A DNA stretch of 64,000 nucleotides from Pelagibius sp028280305 (GTDB lineage: Bacteria; Pseudomonadota; Alphaproteobacteria; Kiloniellales; Kiloniellaceae): assembly GCF_965233615.1 (NCBI RefSeq), contig NZ_OZ247495.1; one strand, given 5' to 3'. A program made the translations under genes and the position numbers. The notes under the pieces are model-generated. The model saw only the letters and a program-made list of their open reading frames with translations. It was not told the origin of the DNA and ran no database searches. Position 1 is the first letter of the stretch, and every line of letters begins with the position of its first letter. Positions 62,308 through 64,000 of this stretch are shown here, piece after piece.

Positions 62308-63302
62308 GTGGCACGCCGATCCTGCGTCTCGAGAACGTCACCAAGAACTTTGCCATCCAGTCGAGCGGGCTGTGGCAGGCCGAGCAGCACCTGCGCGCCG
62401 TCAACGATGTGAGCCTCGACGTGCACGCCGGAGAAACGGTCGGTGTTGTTGGGGAATCCGGTTGCGGTAAGACCACGCTGGGCCGCACGATCTTGCGCCT
62501 GACTGATCCCAGTGCCGGACGCATCCTGTTCGACGGGCGCGATATCACGCAACTGTCCCGCGCCGAGGCAAAGACCATGCGGCAGGATATCCAGATCATT
62601 TTTCAGGATCCCTATTCCTCGCTCAATCCGCGCATGAAGGTTCGCGACATCATCGCCGAGCCGTTGGAGAATTTCGTCTCCGACCGCACCGAGATCGCGG
62701 CGCGGGTTCGGGAGGTGATGGAGATCGTCAAACTGCCGGTCGACTATGCCGACCGGTATCCGCATGAGTTTTCCGGCGGCCAGAGACAACGCATCGGCAT
62801 TGCCCGGGCCATCGCCATACGCCCGCGTCTCATCGTCTGCGACGAGGCGGTCTCCGCACTCGACGTTTCGGTGCAGGCCCAGATTCTCAACCTGCTGAAG
62901 GCGATCCAGCAGCAGACCGGGGTTGCGCTGCTGTTCATTTCCCACAATCTGGGCGTCGTGCGTTTTCTCAGCCACCGGGTAGCGGTAATGTATCTGGGCC
63001 GGGTTGTTGAACTGGCGCCGGAGCAGGCTTTGTTCGAGACGCCCCGCCACCCCTATACCGCGGCTTTGCTGCGGGCGATTCCCGAGGCGGATTATGAACG
63101 GCGCGGCACGCGCAGCCATCTGACGGGCGACATTCCCAGCCCCATCAACCCGCCACCCGGCTGCCCATTCCACCAGAGATGCCCCAAGGCGCAGGATCGC
63201 TGCCGGACCGATGAACCGGCCCTGGTCGAGCTGGAGCCCGACCACTGGTGCGCCTGTCACTTTCCGAACACCGAGAATGAATGGATTCGCGATGCTGTAT
63301 GA
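62304..63302 (+). CDS. ABC transporter ATP-binding protein, DppF type
   Basis: 332 residues from the ATG at 62304 (ATGA overlap with the previous stop); the frame opens earlier at 62163 within that gene. Walker A GESGCGKTT, signature FSGGQRQR, Walker B LIVCDEAVSALD and H-loop FISHN. The C-terminal PTS-like Cys box is GCPFHQRCPKAQDRC. Confidence 0.92.
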   Translation: MSGTPILRLENVTKNFAIQSSGLWQAEQHLRAVNDVSLDVHAGETVGVVGESGCGKTTLGRTILRLTDPSAGRILFDGRDITQLSRAEAKTMRQDIQIIFQDPYSSLNPRMKVRDIIAEPLENFVSDRTEIAARVREVMEIVKLPVDYADRYPHEFSGGQRQRIGIARAIAIRPRLIVCDEAVSALDVSVQAQILNLLKAIQQQTGVALLFISHNLGVVRFLSHRVAVMYLGRVVELAPEQALFETPRHPYTAALLRAIPEADYERRGTRSHLTGDIPSPINPPPGCPFHQRCPKAQDRCRTDEPALVELEPDHWCACHFPNTENEWIRDAV

Positions 63303-64000
63303 GCGGACGACCTATACTCCCAAATCGGGTTCTTTCGACGCGGTCCTTCAAACCCGACGAGCCGCCTGCGATATTCGACGCAAGCTCGGCCTGCCGGTCG
63401 GCGAGATTTTCGTCGAAGCCAGTTCGGACGGCGAGGACCTGGTGCACTGGGAATGTCAGTTTGCAACGGATGAGGACCAACAAACCGACTTGCAGGCCCG
63501 CAACGGCAGCGGAGAATTCAGTCGCGTTCGCGACACCATGCGCGAACATATCGAAGACTTTCAGCGCCGCCTGTTCAAGCGCGCCGAGCATCAGTCCAGC
63601 CAGTTGCGCCAGACGTCGCTCGAAGGCATGCCCGTCGTTCCCGAGGAGGTCACCTTCCGCAGCGGCGATCTGACACTCAACGGATATCTCTATCTGCCGC
63701 CTGGCGACGGCCCGTTTCCCTGTATGGTCACCAATCACGGCAGTTCCATTCATCAGGGGACATCGGATGTCTGTCGGCCGGGGACCGCGGCCGTGCTGAT
63801 GAGCTGGGGGCTGGCCTCGTTCCTGCCGCACCGGCGGGGCTACGGCAATTCGCCCGGGCGCCCCTGGCGCGAAGACGTCAGCGCTGACTATGGCACCGAG
63901 GCCTATGACACGCAGCTCTCCAAACGCCTCGACGACGAGAGCAGTGATGTGGTTGCCGCGCTGGAGATGCTGGAGAAGCGGCCCGAGATCGACGCTGGCC
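63292..64000 (+). CDS. Alpha/beta hydrolase with N-terminal NIPSNAP-like domain, C-terminus beyond window
   Basis: The ATG at 63292 overlaps the end of the DppF gene by 11 bp; the frame is open to the edge (236 codons). The first 95 residues (LYERTTYTPKSGSFDAVL, then VHWECQFATDE) resemble a NIPSNAP/dimeric alpha-beta-barrel unit. From about 120 on a hydrolase starts: GYLYLPPGDGPFPCMVTNHG, LPHRRGYGNSPGRPW. The nucleophile Ser lies beyond the edge. Placement at the operon end suggests hydrolysis of the imported compound. Confidence 0.75.
   Translation, partial: MLYERTTYTPKSGSFDAVLQTRRAACDIRRKLGLPVGEIFVEASSDGEDLVHWECQFATDEDQQTDLQARNGSGEFSRVRDTMREHIEDFQRRLFKRAEHQSSQLRQTSLEGMPVVPEEVTFRSGDLTLNGYLYLPPGDGPFPCMVTNHGSSIHQGTSDVCRPGTAAVLMSWGLASFLPHRRGYGNSPGRPWREDVSADYGTEAYDTQLSKRLDDESSDVVAALEMLEKRPEIDAG

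Overview
The window looks like accessory chromosome of a GC-rich alphaproteobacterium. The evidence is indirect: high GC, TRAP and ABC uptake systems, IclR and Lrp regulators, ATGA-coupled operons, an IS427-type IS5 element at a CTAG site, and Trb-type conjugation remnants. I saw no rRNA, tRNA or CRISPR array. The species cannot be named from sequence alone.

Region 1 (1-19168, minus strand) is a type I secretion locus. A C39-like-domain ABC transporter, an HlyD-type adaptor and a DUF2927-like exported protein are followed by one uninterrupted frame of 4857 codons that runs off the left edge. This giant RTX protein has an intein-like Hint domain near its N-terminus, an EF-hand-like block, hemolysin-type repeats, Ig/cadherin-like domains, two blocks of exactly seven propeller-like repeats, and a recently amplified 216-bp tandem repeat. 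No TolC-like outer-membrane gene is in the window.

Region 2 (19405-26570) is a mobile-element scar. A YgjP-like metallopeptidase was once joined by an ATGA overlap to a type I restriction hsdR. An IS630 element (20134-21182, TA duplication) now separates them. The 5' end of hsdR was deleted together with the 5' end of a divergent integrase. An intact tyrosine recombinase and a large serine recombinase follow, then a 52-nt inverted repeat.

Region 3 (26568-33712, plus strand) is a tight operon: IclR regulator, M24 peptidase-family enzyme, DUF1445 protein, TAXI-type TRAP binding protein and fused permease, and a cystathionine beta-lyase-like PLP enzyme. It probably takes up and breaks down one amino-acid-derived or thioether substrate.

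Region 4 (34371-47602) is a divergent catabolic cluster around an IclR gene. Leftward are a dihydrodipicolinate-synthase-family aldolase, an old-yellow-enzyme-type flavoprotein, a PYROXD2-like oxidoreductase and an L-fuconate dehydratase. Rightward are a sugar-isomerase-like TIM barrel, a PotDBCA-type ABC importer and a class III aminotransferase.

Region 5 (47603-57230) is patchy and decayed: a dienelactone hydrolase with an in-frame stop, DMT and LysE exporters, a degenerate IS5-family copy, TrbI, DUF2274 and ParB-like remnants, a broken prolyl aminopeptidase, and small intact genes (DUF4440, GrpB, VOC, DUF523). Three copies of a short dispersed repeat lie between them.

Region 6 (57233-64000) is an Lrp-type regulator divergent from a complete Dpp/Opp-type ABC importer, ending in an alpha/beta hydrolase cut by the window edge.
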